64,000 nucleotides of DNA from Haliea alexandrii (GCF_003719295.1 NZ_RFLW01000002.1:52763-116762); one strand, 5' to 3'; shown: positions 18,307 to 29,100, numbered from the stretch's first letter. The notes: a model not told the origin generated them from the sequence alone. A program made the numbers and translations.

Positions 18307-19455
18307 TCAGCGAGTGAGCCAGCACAGCAGCTCCACATGCGGGGTTTGTGGAAAGAGATCCAGCGGTTGCAGCTCTTTCACTGTCAGTCCGGCAGCCGTC
18401 AGCACCTGCAAATCGCGGCTGAAGGTTGCCACGTCACAGGCGATGTAGAACACATCGCGATAACGGTGTTTTTTCGGCAGTAGCGCCGACAGGTGCTTGC
18501 AGCCATCGCGGGGCGGGTCCAGCACCAGAATGCTGGCCTGCGCCGTGGCGGCCTGCAGTTTCTCGCACTCGGGCGCGCCAAACAGGTTGTGGCAAAGCCC
18601 CGTGGTTGCAGGGAAGTGGCGGGCGTTCAGCTGGGTAATGCTCTCCTGCACGCCTTCAACCGCGTAGATCTGTTGGAACCCGCGCGCCGCAATCACCTCG
18701 GTGAAATTGCCGGAACCGGCAAACAGTTCAGTCACGGTGCGCGAGGGCTCCAGCGTGTGTAACCGATCAGCCAGCCAGTCGCGCATGAAGCGGTTCTGGG
18801 CGTCATTGCCCTGACGGAACGGTCTGCGCTGGTTGGGCACCACCTCAGTCGCTGTGACACCTTCATCAACATCCAGTGTGGTCCAGCTCTGCTTGCGGGA
18901 CGGTTTCCACGCCGCCACCGGCAGCGCATCATTAAGGGCGTGCAGTGTGGCGCGGTTCGGCGCTGTCAGCACGGGGCAGTCGGTGACGGGCGCAAGTCGA
19001 TTGGAGCCCGCTGCAACAAAACCCAACTGGCGACCATCGGTTTTGAACTGCGCCCGGTTGCGGTACGCAAACGCCTGTGGTGCACCGTGCATGGGGGCGA
19101 TGCGATCATCAAGCGCATGCCGTGCCAGGGCCTGGCGCACCCGCTGCTCCTTGGCGATTAACTGCGCCGGATAGCTCATGAACTGCCAGGGGCAGCCACC
19201 GCAATCGCGCTCTCCCAGTCCGTGATGGGGGCAGAGGGGGGGCACGCGGTCAGGCGAGGGGGTGACGAGCTCCACCAAGCGGGCAAAACCGAATCGCTGC
19301 TTGAACCCGGTGACGCGAAAGCGTGCGGTTTCGCCGGGCCAGACCCCCGCTACGAAGAACACCTGCCCCGTTGGGTGCTCGACAATACCGCGACCATCGG
19401 TGCCCAGGTCGCGCACGGACGCTGTGAATTCCTGGTGCAGTGTCGCGGGTTTCAT
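18307..19455 (-). CDS. RumA/TrmA-type RNA (uracil-5-)-methyltransferase
   Basis: A 382-residue SAM-dependent enzyme that methylates C5 of uracil in rRNA or tRNA. The N-terminal ~60 residues fit a TRAM RNA-binding domain. A Cys cluster (CPHHGLGERDCGGCPW) plus a later Cys in VTDCPVL would hold a [4Fe-4S] cluster, as in RlmD and RlmC. The SAM motif is TELFAGSGNF, then LDPPRDG, and the catalytic Cys is in YIACDVATFSRD. The frame stays open far upstream, but the true start is the ATG at 19455, which overlaps the stop of the upstream carrier gene by four bases (ATGA). Which RNA it modifies cannot be told from this sequence. Confidence 0.85.
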   Translation of the reverse strand: MKPATLHQEFTASVRDLGTDGRGIVEHPTGQVFFVAGVWPGETARFRVTGFKQRFGFARLVELVTPSPDRVPPLCPHHGLGERDCGGCPWQFMSYPAQLIAKEQRVRQALARHALDDRIAPMHGAPQAFAYRNRAQFKTDGRQLGFVAAGSNRLAPVTDCPVLTAPNRATLHALNDALPVAAWKPSRKQSWTTLDVDEGVTATEVVPNQRRPFRQGNDAQNRFMRDWLADRLHTLEPSRTVTELFAGSGNFTEVIAARGFQQIYAVEGVQESITQLNARHFPATTGLCHNLFGAPECEKLQAATAQASILVLDPPRDGCKHLSALLPKKHRYRDVFYIACDVATFSRDLQVLTAAGLTVKELQPLDLFPQTPHVELLCWLTR

Positions 19456-20372
19456 TGCCCGCTGTCGCCCGTTGTGGTGGCGTGGGCCGCGTTCTTGCCG
19501 CGGCGCAAGCGAATCAGCGCGGCCCCGATAATCAATTGCAAGCCGCCGTAGAGCAACAGCGTGAACAGCACCAGGTCGCCGATGGGCGCCAGGGTCGGGT
19601 CGGATGCGGGAAATATGGAGACTTTCAGCAGCACGCCGAGATTGATGTTGCGCACAACTACCTCGATTTCGATGGCGGTTGCTTTCTTGCGGTTCATCCC
19701 GGTGAGCCTTGGCACCAGCCACCCCGCGACCGCGAGGGCGATGGAAAACAAAGCGACCAGCACGGCGTTCCCGGCACCGAAGGCCGCGAGGTCGAGGCGC
19801 CCCGCACTCAGGGAGCCGATCACGATCAGCAGCACGCCCAGCAGCGAACCGCGGATGCACCACAGCGAAAATGTGGGCGCGCTGCGCGGGTAGTAGCGCA
19901 GGAACAGCATGCCGAACAGCAAGGGCAACAGCAGCGTGAGCCCGATTTCGATGACGATACCGAGCCTGGGCATGACAAAATCCGCAGGCAGTTGCTGTCC
20001 AATCAGCAGGTCGAGAATCAGCGGGGTGGTCACCAGGCAGGCGAGTGTGGTGAGAGTGGTGACACTGATGGACAGTGCGATATCCCCTCGCGCCAGGTAG
20101 GTGAAAATATTCGAGACAGTGCCGCCGGGGATGGCAGCGATGAGGGCGATGCCGATAGCCACGCCTGGGGTGACGCCGGGCCAGGAGACGAACAGCAATG
20201 CCAGCAGCGGCACCACCAGCAGCTGCACGCCAGTACCGGCGGCAATCGGTGCCGGGTCGCGGGCGATGTCCTGAAAGTCCCGGCCGGTAAGCGTGGCACC
20301 CATGCCGAGCATGGCGAGAATCAGCTGCAGGGCAGCAATGCTGTATTCGTGCGCAATGTAGAGTTCCGCCAT
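19452..20372 (-). CDS. Bile acid:sodium symporter-family transporter
   Basis: A 306-residue inner-membrane carrier with nine to ten predicted helices. Family signatures include MLGMGATLTGRDF near the start, GIALIAAIPGGTVSNIFTYLARGDIALSIS, which forms the crossing substrate site, and the second crossing region VEVVVRNINLGVLLKV. Members take up bile acids, pantoate or other organic anions with sodium. Given the steroid-type genes elsewhere in the window a steroid acid is possible, but that is a guess. It is coupled to the RNA methyltransferase by an ATGA overlap, which may only reflect gene packing. Confidence 0.85.
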   Translation of the reverse strand: MAELYIAHEYSIAALQLILAMLGMGATLTGRDFQDIARDPAPIAAGTGVQLLVVPLLALLFVSWPGVTPGVAIGIALIAAIPGGTVSNIFTYLARGDIALSISVTTLTTLACLVTTPLILDLLIGQQLPADFVMPRLGIVIEIGLTLLLPLLFGMLFLRYYPRSAPTFSLWCIRGSLLGVLLIVIGSLSAGRLDLAAFGAGNAVLVALFSIALAVAGWLVPRLTGMNRKKATAIEIEVVVRNINLGVLLKVSIFPASDPTLAPIGDLVLFTLLLYGGLQLIIGAALIRLRRGKNAAHATTTGDSGQ

Positions 20373-20463
20373 GTGCCTCCTGCCCTGTGTTGTCGCTTGT
20401 GATCAAGGCTCGCAAGTATGCTGGTATCATGGCGCTCTCACAACGTTCACAGGTGGTTTCTTC

Positions 20464-21168
20464 ATGCGCTCTACGGTCGCCCCGATTCTCTCGTTTGCCG
20501 AGTGCCGGCGGGGTTTCTGGCGTCTCCTGCCGCTGTCATTGTTTGTCGCGGCCTTTGGTGCGGCATTCGGGCTGGCGGCGGTGCAGACCGGCCTGCAGCC
20601 CTTTGACATCGTGTTCATGAGTGCCACGGTGTTTGCCGGCACGGCGCAGTTCGCCGCGCTGGACTTGTGGGGCGCGCAGGTGCCTTTACTGCCCCTGCTG
20701 GTGACGACGCTGGCCATCAACGCGCGCATGCTGCTGATGGGGGCAACGCTCTACCCCTGGCTTGCCCTGGTGCCGTCCGGTCGGCGCTATGCCTCCCTTG
20801 TCACGCTCTCGGATGCCAACTGGGCCATGGCGCTGAACGACCTGCAGTCCGGGCGCAATACCCTGGGTGCATTGGTGGGCGGCGGCATTGCGCTGTGGCT
20901 GACCTGGCTGGCGGGCACACTTGCCGGCATGTTGTTCGGGGGCTTCATTGCCGATCCGCGTGCCTTCGGCGTCGACATGGTTCTGGGCTGCTTCATGCTC
21001 AGTATGGCGCTGGCAGGCCGACGCAACGCGCGCAGTGTGGCGGCCTGGGTCGCTGGGGGTGCCGCCGCGTGGGCGGCGTGGGTGTGGCTGCCCGCCAACA
21101 CGCATGTGGTAGCCGGCGGGCTCGCGGGCGGCCTGGTGGGCGCACTCTGGCTGGAGCGAGACCAGTGA
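20464..21168 (+). CDS. azlC: AzlC-family branched-chain amino acid exporter, large subunit
   Basis: A 234-residue inner-membrane protein, the large subunit of an AzlCD-type exporter for branched-chain amino acids or analogues. Typical features are the FAAAFGAAFGLAAVQTGLQ-like first helix, VFAGTAQFAALDLWG, and the block INARMLLMGATLYPWLA, each conserved in YgaZ/AzlC. I chose the ATG at 20464 because AGGTGG lies just upstream and the protein then begins as its relatives do. It is divergent from the symporter gene. The azlD start overlaps its stop (GTGA), so the two subunits are coupled in translation. Confidence 0.92.
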   Translation: MRSTVAPILSFAECRRGFWRLLPLSLFVAAFGAAFGLAAVQTGLQPFDIVFMSATVFAGTAQFAALDLWGAQVPLLPLLVTTLAINARMLLMGATLYPWLALVPSGRRYASLVTLSDANWAMALNDLQSGRNTLGALVGGGIALWLTWLAGTLAGMLFGGFIADPRAFGVDMVLGCFMLSMALAGRRNARSVAAWVAGGAAAWAAWVWLPANTHVVAGGLAGGLVGALWLERDQ

Positions 21169-21470
21169 TTTCCACGGCAGGTTATGGACCAGCACTGATC
21201 ATCGCCTGCATGGCGCTGGTCACGCTGCTGGCGCGTTTTGGCGGCGTGTTCATCATGGGGCTGATTCCGCTCAACCGTCGCGTTGAGGGCTTTATCAACG
21301 GCATGGCGGGTTCGGTGCTGATTGCGGTGCTGGTGCCGATTGCCCTGCAGGCCGACGCGGGCGGACGGCTGGCACTGCTGGCAACAGGCGCCCTGATGCT
21401 GTGGCTCAAGCAACCCATGCCCGCAATCGCGCTCGGTATCGCCGTCGCCGCGCTTTATCGCGCGCTGTAG
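21165..21470 (+). CDS. azlD: AzlD-family small exporter subunit
   Basis: A 101-residue membrane protein with three or four helices, the small subunit of the AzlCD exporter. Signatures are the MALVTLLARFGGVFIMG helix, the NGMAGSVLIAVLVPIAL helix and the final PMPAIALGIAVAALYRAL. It starts at a GTG at 21165 that overlaps the azlC stop as GTGA, with a GGAG box about eight bases upstream; an ATG-only search would miss it or extend it wrongly upstream. Confidence 0.9.
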   Translation: MISTAGYGPALIIACMALVTLLARFGGVFIMGLIPLNRRVEGFINGMAGSVLIAVLVPIALQADAGGRLALLATGALMLWLKQPMPAIALGIAVAALYRAL

Positions 21471-21608
21471 GCGGCAACGCTATGTGCTGAGTCAAAAAAC
21501 AGGCATTCTGTGTGCAACAACACATCGCAGCCTGTTCCGGCCAGCGGTGACACGCGCTACTGTAGGCGCGTAGCTTGACAGGGATACCGGCGCAGGGGAG
21601 AAACGCTG

Positions 21609-23168
21609 ATGCAGCAGTTATCAGGCCAGGACGCGATGTTCGTGCACGCAGAGCTGGAGGGCATGCCGCAGCATATCGGCGGTATCAGCATTTACGACCA
21701 GGGTACCGCGCGGGGTGGCAAGGTGCGGTTCAAGCAGATCCTGTCCTTGATGAAGTCCAGGCTGCACCTTTCACCCATCTTCCGTCGCAAACTGGTAGCT
21801 GTGCCCTTCGGCCTCGGTCAGCCCTACTGGGCAGACGATCCGGATTTCGACCTCGAGTACCACGTCCGCCACATCGCGCTGCCCAAACCGGGTGATTGGC
21901 GTCAGTTGTGCATTTTGGCCGCGCGCATTCATTCGCGCCCGCTGGCGCGCGACAAGCCGCTCTGGGAAATGTACATTATCGAAGGATTGGATAACGTGCA
22001 TGGCCTGCCCAAGGGCTGCTTTGGCATGCTGCTGAAGGTCCATCACGCGGCTATGGATGGTGCCGCGGGTTCGCGCTTCATGAGCTTGATGCTGGACACC
22101 TCGCCGCTGGTGGCGGAAGTGCCTGAAGCGCCTCCGTGGGAGCCTGATGTGCCCTCGCGCGCCAGCATGCTGGCCAAGGCCTATGGCGATGTCTGGCGGG
22201 CGCCCGGCAAGATACTCGGCCTCGCACGGCAGGCAATACCCATCGCACTGCGCCTGCGTAAAGGCTATGCCGAACACGACTTTGAGCCCCGACCACCGGC
22301 GCCCAGAACCCGCTTTCAGGGGCGCATATCGCCCCACCGTGCGGTCGATGCGGCGCGTTTCGATTTTGAGTCAGTGCGCAGTATTCGTCAGCTGTGCCCG
22401 GGCAGTACCATCAACGATGTCATGCTGGCCGTGGTCTCGGGCGGCTTGCGCCGTTACCTGGAGGGCCGCGATGAGCTGCCCGGTAACGGTATGGTGGCGG
22501 GTTGTCCGATCGATGTGCGCACGCCGGAAGAGCAAATGGCCGGTGGCAACATGGTGGGCTTCATGGGCGTGGGGCTGTGCAGCGACGTGGTAGACCCGGT
22601 GCAGCGCCTGCGCGCCATACATCAGGAAACTCGGCAGGCCAAGGCCTACGCCGCGGCGGTGGGCCCCAAGCTGGCGCTGGAACTGACCGAGCTGCTGCCG
22701 GGCAACCTGCTGGCGCTGGGCTTGCGGCTGGCATCGGCCACCGGCCTTACCGAATCCTCCGTCATGTTCAACACGGTGGTGACCAACGTCCCCGGCCCCT
22801 CATTCCAGCAGTATTTCTGCGGTGCCAGGCTTGTCGACGCCCTGAGCCTCGGCCCGCTGCTGCCCAACATCGGCCTTTTCCATGTCGTCTACAGCGCGGT
22901 ACAGAACCGGCAGGGCACAATAACCCTGTCCTTCACCGCGTGCCGCGAGATGCTGCCGGATCCGGCACACTATGTCGCCTGCCTGGAAGCCGCATTTACG
23001 GAATTGCTGGCACTGTTGCCAGAGGCAGAACCTGTGGCGGCAAAGCCGTCCGTTGCCGCGGCGAAACCGCAAGTCAAGCAACGCGCAAAGACACCGGCCA
23101 AAGCCGCCCGCAAAGCTGGCGCAGGACCCAAGACCAAGCGTAAGACCACGCTTAAGAAGGGCAGTTGA
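21609..23168 (+). CDS. WS/DGAT acyltransferase with Lys/Ala-rich tail
   Basis: A 519-residue wax ester synthase/diacylglycerol acyltransferase. These enzymes join acyl-CoA to a fatty alcohol or diacylglycerol to make storage lipid. The active-site motif HHAAMDG is at residues 145-151. Other family blocks are PLWEMYIIEGL before it, NDVMLAVVSGGLRRYL, and the late VVTNVPGP (PLW, ND and NVPG blocks). After about residue 475 the chain has an unusual tail of some 45 residues, rich in Lys, Ala and Pro (KQRAKTPAKAARKAGAG and similar), which could bind membranes or nucleic acid. The epimerase gene follows after one base, so the two are co-transcribed. Confidence 0.9.
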   Translation: MQQLSGQDAMFVHAELEGMPQHIGGISIYDQGTARGGKVRFKQILSLMKSRLHLSPIFRRKLVAVPFGLGQPYWADDPDFDLEYHVRHIALPKPGDWRQLCILAARIHSRPLARDKPLWEMYIIEGLDNVHGLPKGCFGMLLKVHHAAMDGAAGSRFMSLMLDTSPLVAEVPEAPPWEPDVPSRASMLAKAYGDVWRAPGKILGLARQAIPIALRLRKGYAEHDFEPRPPAPRTRFQGRISPHRAVDAARFDFESVRSIRQLCPGSTINDVMLAVVSGGLRRYLEGRDELPGNGMVAGCPIDVRTPEEQMAGGNMVGFMGVGLCSDVVDPVQRLRAIHQETRQAKAYAAAVGPKLALELTELLPGNLLALGLRLASATGLTESSVMFNTVVTNVPGPSFQQYFCGARLVDALSLGPLLPNIGLFHVVYSAVQNRQGTITLSFTACREMLPDPAHYVACLEAAFTELLALLPEAEPVAAKPSVAAAKPQVKQRAKTPAKAARKAGAGPKTKRKTTLKKGS

Positions 23169-23169
23169 T

Positions 23170-24180
23170 ATGCGCGTCATGATTACCGGGGCAACCGGTT
23201 TCGTCGGTTACCATACCGCCCAGGCCTTGCTGGCGGCGGGGCACGAGGTGAGCGTGCTGGTGCGCAGCGTAGATAAACTGCTCAACCTGTTTGGCGAAAA
23301 CCGGGTGCACCAGGTTGTGCGTGGCGACGTGACCGACCCGCAACAGGTGGCGCGAGCCCTGGATGGCTGCGATGCGGTGGTGCACTCAGCGGCCATGGTG
23401 TCCACCCACGCGGCGGATGCAGATCGTGTCTGGCGCACCAATGTCGAGGGCACCCGGTGGGTCATCGGTGGTGCCGTGGAGCGGGGACTCACGCGTGTTG
23501 TACACGTTTCCAGCGTAACCGCGCTATACGATCCGCAAGCCGACGTGCTCACCGAGGCGTCGCCTCCAGGTAAGGCGCGCAATGCCTATGGGCGTTCCAA
23601 GGTGGCCTGCGAGGCATATGTACGCGATTTGCAAGCGCAGGGTGCCGCTGTGGCAATCACCTACCCGGCACAGGTGATCGGCGCTGATGATCCAGGCTTC
23701 ACCGAACCGCACCAGGGGCTGCAGTTGCTGTTGAAAGGCATTGTCCCCTGTACCTCGTCGGGCACCCAGTACGTCGATGTACGGGATCTGGCCGAGGTGC
23801 ACAGGCGCTTACTGGAAGAATCCGCGCCCGGCAACCGCTACGTGATGGGAGGCCACTACCTCGACTGGCAAGCGCTCGCCGAAGCGCTGGAAGCCGTTAC
23901 CGGGCGGCGCTTGCTGAAACTACCCTTGCCCGGCCTTGCGGCCCGTCTCGGGGGCCAGTTGTATGACCGTGTCAGCCGCCACTTGCCCGTGGACCTGCCC
24001 TTCGGGCTGGAGGCGATGGAATACGCTACGCGCTGGGTGCCGCTGGACAATAGCCGGGTGGAAGAGGAGCTGGCATTCCAGTTCCGCCCCCTGCAGGACA
24101 GTCTTCGGGATACACTGGCCTGGCTGTATCGAGCCGGTTACATCACGCAACGCCAGGCGGGTCGCGCTGTTGAGCAATGA
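23170..24180 (+). CDS. NAD-dependent epimerase/dehydratase, extended SDR
   Basis: A 336-residue extended SDR. The NAD-binding motif TGATGFVG is near residue 6, the catalytic Ser/Thr region is VHVSSVTALY and the YGRSK motif supplies Tyr and Lys. It resembles the dihydroflavonol-4-reductase-like and hydroxysteroid dehydrogenase-like members that act on lipids more than sugar epimerases. The ATG is two bases beyond the end of the WS/DGAT coding frame (stop at 23166-23168), and the hydrolase gene follows 57 bases later. I infer a reduction or oxidation step in the same lipid pathway. Confidence 0.85.
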   Translation: MRVMITGATGFVGYHTAQALLAAGHEVSVLVRSVDKLLNLFGENRVHQVVRGDVTDPQQVARALDGCDAVVHSAAMVSTHAADADRVWRTNVEGTRWVIGGAVERGLTRVVHVSSVTALYDPQADVLTEASPPGKARNAYGRSKVACEAYVRDLQAQGAAVAITYPAQVIGADDPGFTEPHQGLQLLLKGIVPCTSSGTQYVDVRDLAEVHRRLLEESAPGNRYVMGGHYLDWQALAEALEAVTGRRLLKLPLPGLAARLGGQLYDRVSRHLPVDLPFGLEAMEYATRWVPLDNSRVEEELAFQFRPLQDSLRDTLAWLYRAGYITQRQAGRAVEQ

Positions 24181-24237
24181 GCGCGGTGATCCGGCCCTGC
24201 GGTCCGGCGTATATTCTGCTCAAGTGCGAGGAATAGA

Positions 24238-24996
24238 ATGATGTCATTAGCCAGCACCCCGGCACCGCCGCAGCCGCCGTTGATTCGCCACAGCGTCACC
24301 GAGGTGGGACGGGTGTTTCTCGAAATGGGCAGCAGTGCGCTACTGCGTCCGCTGTTACGTCGCCTGCCGCGAGGAGATGGCCACAGTATTATTGTGCTGC
24401 CCGGTTTCATGGCCGCCGATGCTTCCACGGCGGGCTTGCGCAGGTTTCTCAATGATCAGGGCTATCATGCACTGCCTTGGGGCCTGGGGCGTCATGGCGG
24501 CGGGGATCGCGCGGCAAGCCTGGAGGCTGCCCTCGCTGCGCGTAGTGAAACAGAAGCCCGTGTCGCCGAGCTGGTGGAACAGGAGTTCCAGCGCACCGGG
24601 CGCAAGGTCACCTTGATTGGCTGGAGCCTGGGTGGCCTGGTCGCTGTGGCCCTGGCGCATCGCTACCCGCAGTGGTTGCACCGGGTGATTACTTTGGGCA
24701 CGCCCTATGGTGACCCCCGTGGCACCGCCCTCTACCGCCTGATGAGCGGGCGCAACCCGGGTCCCGCGGACGAAGAGGGCATTCGCCGCTGGACAGAGCA
24801 CGCCTACCAGGGTGAATTGCGGCTGCCGGTGCTGGCGTTGTACAGTAAGACAGACGGTATTGTGGGGCGCGACATTGCCCAGTGTGGGGCGGACGCGCGT
24901 TGGGTGCGCAACGTGGCCGTACCCGCCAGCCATATCGGTTTTCCCTTCAATCCGTTGGTGCGTGCGGTGATTGCACGCGAGCTCGCGCAGCGCTAG
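24238..24996 (+). CDS. Alpha/beta hydrolase, esterase/lipase-like
   Basis: A 252-residue alpha/beta-hydrolase. The nucleophile elbow is GWSLGG with the catalytic Ser near residue 130. The acid is probably the Asp in YSKTDGIV and the base the His in ASHIGFPF. Before the first strand is a VLPGFMAADAST oxyanion region. The PGFM start and the mostly short lid are like lipases that act with polyhydroxyalkanoate or wax metabolism. It ends the WS/DGAT, epimerase, hydrolase group and probably hydrolyses an ester in that pathway. No signal peptide is present. Confidence 0.82.
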   Translation: MMSLASTPAPPQPPLIRHSVTEVGRVFLEMGSSALLRPLLRRLPRGDGHSIIVLPGFMAADASTAGLRRFLNDQGYHALPWGLGRHGGGDRAASLEAALAARSETEARVAELVEQEFQRTGRKVTLIGWSLGGLVAVALAHRYPQWLHRVITLGTPYGDPRGTALYRLMSGRNPGPADEEGIRRWTEHAYQGELRLPVLALYSKTDGIVGRDIAQCGADARWVRNVAVPASHIGFPFNPLVRAVIARELAQR

Positions 24997-25085
24997 CGCA
25001 AGGCCACATACCGGCACGCGGAAGCTCAAATCGTCTACACTACCCGGTGGGTCTCGCGGGCAATGCATGATGGAGCGCTGAGTCA

Positions 25086-26141
25086 ATGGAGAATCGCAGG
25101 AGAACGGTGCTCGTCGTCGACGATACGCCGGAGAATCTCGACATATTGTCTGAAGTGCTGCGCGATACCTACCAGGTCAAGGTAGCCACACGCGGGCGTC
25201 GGGCGCTGGAAATCGTGCGCAAAACGCCGCCGGATCTGATTTTGCTCGACATTATGATGCCCGAGATGGACGGGTTTGAGGTGTGTCGGGCGTTGAAGGA
25301 AGACTTCACCACGCGCCACATCCCCATAATCTTCGCCACCGCCAGCATCGACCCGAAAGATGAACTGCGTGGCCTGGAGTTGGGGGCAGTGGATTACATC
25401 ACCAAACCGGTGAGTCCGCCGGTGGTGCTGGCCCGGGTGCGCACCCATCTTGCGCTGCACGACCAGAATCAGGAGCTCGAGCGCAAGGTGCGCCAGCGCA
25501 CGGTGCAGCTCAACGAAACCCGGCTGCAGATTATCCGTCGACTGGGCAGAGCTGCCGAGTACAAGGATAACGAAACCGGCTTGCACGTCATCCGCATGAG
25601 CCACTACTCCCGCCTGATCGGCCTGGCGGCTGGCATGGACGAAACGGAAGCGGAGTTGCTGCTCAATGCCGCACCCATGCACGACATCGGCAAAATCGGC
25701 ATCCCTGACAGTATCCTGCAGAAGCCCGGCAAACTCACGCCGGCGGAATGGGAAATCATGAAAACCCATGCGGCCATCGGCGCCGAGATTCTTGGCGATA
25801 CCGAGGGGTCCGGCTTGCTTACCATGGCCTCTGTGGTTGCGTTGTCACACCATGAGAAATGGGACGGCAGTGGCTACCCGCACGGGCTAGCCGGCGAGGA
25901 GATACCCCGGGTCGGGCGTATCGTAGCCTTCGCGGACGTGTTCGATGCGCTCACCAGCAAGCGTCCCTATAAGGAGGCCTGGCCGGTACAGACCGCGGTT
26001 GACTGGATCGTCTCGCAGTCGGGGCTGCATTTCGAACCGCATCTCGTCAATTGTTTCCTGAAGTGCATTCCCGAGATGGAGGTAGTGCGCGGCCGCTACC
26101 GGGAAGAGGGTCCACCCCGCGAGCTGGTCCCGGACAGCTAG
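25086..26141 (+). CDS. RpfG-like response regulator with HD-GYP domain
   Basis: A 351-residue two-domain protein: a receiver (residues ~6-125) with the phospho-acceptor Asp55 in [13 protein letters not shown] and Lys in DYITKPVSP, then a coiled linker, then an HD-GYP cyclic-di-GMP phosphodiesterase. The catalytic region shows [10 protein letters not shown], the distal [14 protein letters not shown] (GYP loop) and [18 protein letters not shown]. The architecture is that of RpfG. The 2,102-residue hybrid kinase begins one base after its stop, so the two are expressed together and the kinase's phosphotransfer domain is the obvious source of phosphate for Asp55. Confidence 0.93.
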   Translation: MENRRRTVLVVDDTPENLDILSEVLRDTYQVKVATRGRRALEIVRKTPPDLILLDIMMPEMDGFEVCRALKEDFTTRHIPIIFATASIDPKDELRGLELGAVDYITKPVSPPVVLARVRTHLALHDQNQELERKVRQRTVQLNETRLQIIRRLGRAAEYKDNETGLHVIRMSHYSRLIGLAAGMDETEAELLLNAAPMHDIGKIGIPDSILQKPGKLTPAEWEIMKTHAAIGAEILGDTEGSGLLTMASVVALSHHEKWDGSGYPHGLAGEEIPRVGRIVAFADVFDALTSKRPYKEAWPVQTAVDWIVSQSGLHFEPHLVNCFLKCIPEMEVVRGRYREEGPPRELVPDS

Positions 26142-26142
26142 G

Positions 26143-29100
26143 GTGCAACCACTCTTCCTGCGGCTAGCGGCCCTGCTGCCCGTGCTTTCCCGCCCGGCGG
26201 TCCGCATTCTGTCGCCGCTGGTGTTGTGTTTTGCGGGTTTCTGCTCGGTCGCAGTCAGTGCGGCGGTCAGCGATCAGCTGACGCTGACCGCAGAAGAAAA
26301 AGCCTGGCTCCAGGCGCACCCTGTCTTGCGTGTGGGCAGCGAGGTTGATTGGGCCCCCTACAATTTTCACGAAGGCGGTAAACCGCAGGGTTTCTCAGTT
26401 GACGTCATACGTCTGGTCGCGCAGCGCCTTGGGGTCGAGCTCGAATTCATCGGTCCTGAGCACTGGCCGGAACTCGAAGACCGGCTGTTGAATGGCAGTA
26501 TCGATGTGTTACTCAATACCGTGCGCACGCCAGGACGTGAACAGTCGATGCTGTTTTCTCCCCCCTATGGCTCAGCACCGGTCGGGATCGCGAGCCACCT
26601 CGATGCACCGGTAACCTCACTCCCCCCTGAGAGTCGCCTGCGAGTTGCTGTGCCGCGGGGTTTTTTCACCGAGCGTCTGTTGCCTGAATTGCACCCGGAT
26701 ATCGAGCTGGTGATTGCCGAGGGTACGGTAGAGTCCCTGATGGCGGTAGCCCTCGGCGAGGCGGATGCGACGGTAGGGGTGTATCCCGTGCTACGCCAAC
26801 AAATTACCGCCAATTTGCTCGGTCAACTTGCGATCACCGGCGATTATCGTCTGCCCGACCCGGATCTGACCCGGCTGCGGCTTGCCGTGCGCAAAGACCA
26901 GGTGGTCCTCGACTTGCTGCTGCGCAAGGCGCTGGATACCGTCTCCCGCCACGAGCGCGCCGAGATACTCGGGCGATGGCAAGTAAGCGATCAGGCGTTG
27001 CGCCCTTCTGCGCACCAAGGCTCGGTCCTGATGGGCGAGTCTCTGGAAGTGCTCGTAGGGCTTGCGGTAATTGTTGCGCTGGTGGTCGCCGCGTTGCTGT
27101 TTCTGTTGCGTGGTATCAGCCCCCAGCGCCAGCTGTCGCTGTTCTCGGGCGCGCGCTTTCGCTTCACTGTCTATGCCGTTGCGCTGTTGTTCTTGAGTAT
27201 TACCGTACTCGCCGCGCAGGCCACCTTGAATCGTCTGGAGTCGGAGGCGAGGTCCGATCAGGCGCTCATCCTGAACTCCATCAACAGCGGGGTGCAGTCA
27301 GGGCTGGAATTGTGGTTTGAGCGACAGGTGGCCTATTTGCTGGAGCTGTTGCGCGCGGATGATGCGCGGGGCCATGTTGCGGCCTTGGCTCGCAGTGAGA
27401 TCCCCGGTAAACCGGAAGCCTCGGCGCGAGCGCTGCAGCAACTGATTCGGGCGCGTTCCAATCACGATAGACCCTATTTCGTCCTGCTGAGTCCCCGAGG
27501 AGAGGTGATCGCCGGCAGCGAGGGTGTCGAGCTTGGCAAACCGTACGCGCTGGAATCTATCGCAGAACATATTGATGCGGTTGACGTCGGCAGCGGTCAC
27601 TTACTGCTGGCCATTGATCACGATGTCAGTGGGCACGACCACCACCTGGCGCTGCTACAAGCGGTGCCTGATGCGGAGGGTAATGCCACGGCGTTCCTTC
27701 TGATTGAGTCGGGAGATCGCGCGGCAGTGGATTCGCTGCTACACGCGGCGAGAGCGGGCAGGACCGGTGAAAGTTTCATTTTCAATCGCCGCGGTGAGGT
27801 GCTCGGCGGCTCGCGCTTCTCCGCCGAGTTCCGCCGGCTTGGCGAGCGTTACCCGGGGATCAGCTCGCCCCGGGGCTACCCGCTGCTCACGGATCCCGGC
27901 GTAAACCTGCTCGAGGGTGAATCGCCTGCGGCGCCGATGGATACCTGGCCACTCACCCGGATGGCGGGCCAGGCCAGCTCCGGGCTGGACGGAGTCGATA
28001 CCCAGGGCTATCGCGACTACAGAGGTGTTCCGGTGATGGGTGCCTGGGCCTGGTCGTCATTGCTGGACCTGGGCGTGGCAACGGAAATCGATGTTGCGGA
28101 AGTGCTGCAGCAGCACCGGTTGGTGGAGCGTCTGGTGTATGCGGTGGCGCTGGCTATTACCATCCTGGTTATCAGCATGCTGGCTTTCGTGCTGCGGCTC
28201 TCCGAACGCGGACGCCGCTACTTGCAGCGTCAGTTGCGCGAACAGAGCGAAGAAATGCGTGCCGTTGGTTCGGCGGTGGAGCAAAGCCCGGTGTCTGTGT
28301 TCATCACCGATTCCACCGGCTGTATCGAGTATGTCAATCCGGCGTTTACGCGGCTTACTGGCTATACCGCCGCAGAGGCGACCGGACACACCCCGCGCCT
28401 GCTGAAAAGTGGCGAGATGGAGCCCGCGTTCTATGAAGATCTATGGCGCACCATTGCAGCGGGCGAAGTCTGGCATCGCGAGGTCACGAACGTTACGCGT
28501 GAAGGACGACGGGTCTGGTGTGACGAAGTCGTGGCTCCTGTCTTCGACCCGGCAGGTGGCATCAGCAACTATGTGGGCTTGCTGCAGGATGTTACCGAGA
28601 CTCGCAGATTGCTTGCAGAGTTGCACGAGGCGGAGCTGAGCAGGACGGATTCACTGCGCGCCGCTCGGGCGTCGATTTGGGAGTGGGATATCCTCACTGA
28701 TCAATGGTTTTGGGAAGACAGCATCGTGCGTGAACTGGGTCTGGAGCCCAGTGATACCCAGGCAGACGGTGAGTGGTATCTGTCTTTGGTACATCCTGAC
28801 GACCGCGAGGCGCTGTTGGATGCGCTGCATCGGGGTGTAACAACAGCCGCCCCTGTCGAGGCGGACTACCGTCTGCGACGAGCCGATGGCAGTACCATCT
28901 ACATACATGCCCGCGGCCAGGTGCGCTGTGATGATACGGGCAAGTCCGTGTTCATGACGGGTGTCAATTTTGATGTGACGGAACTGGAGTTGGCGCGGCG
29001 ACAGGAGGCGGAGCAGCAACAGCAGTTTGAGGCATTGCTGGAATCCGCGCCCGATGCGTTGGTCATAACCGATGCCAACGGTTTCATTACGCTGGTAAAC

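Noticed and set aside
18307..20430. A single 707-residue minus-strand protein.
   Set aside because: The N-terminal half is out of frame with the symporter gene and has no family features; the methyltransferase domain starts at the ATG at 19455, which overlaps the symporter stop.
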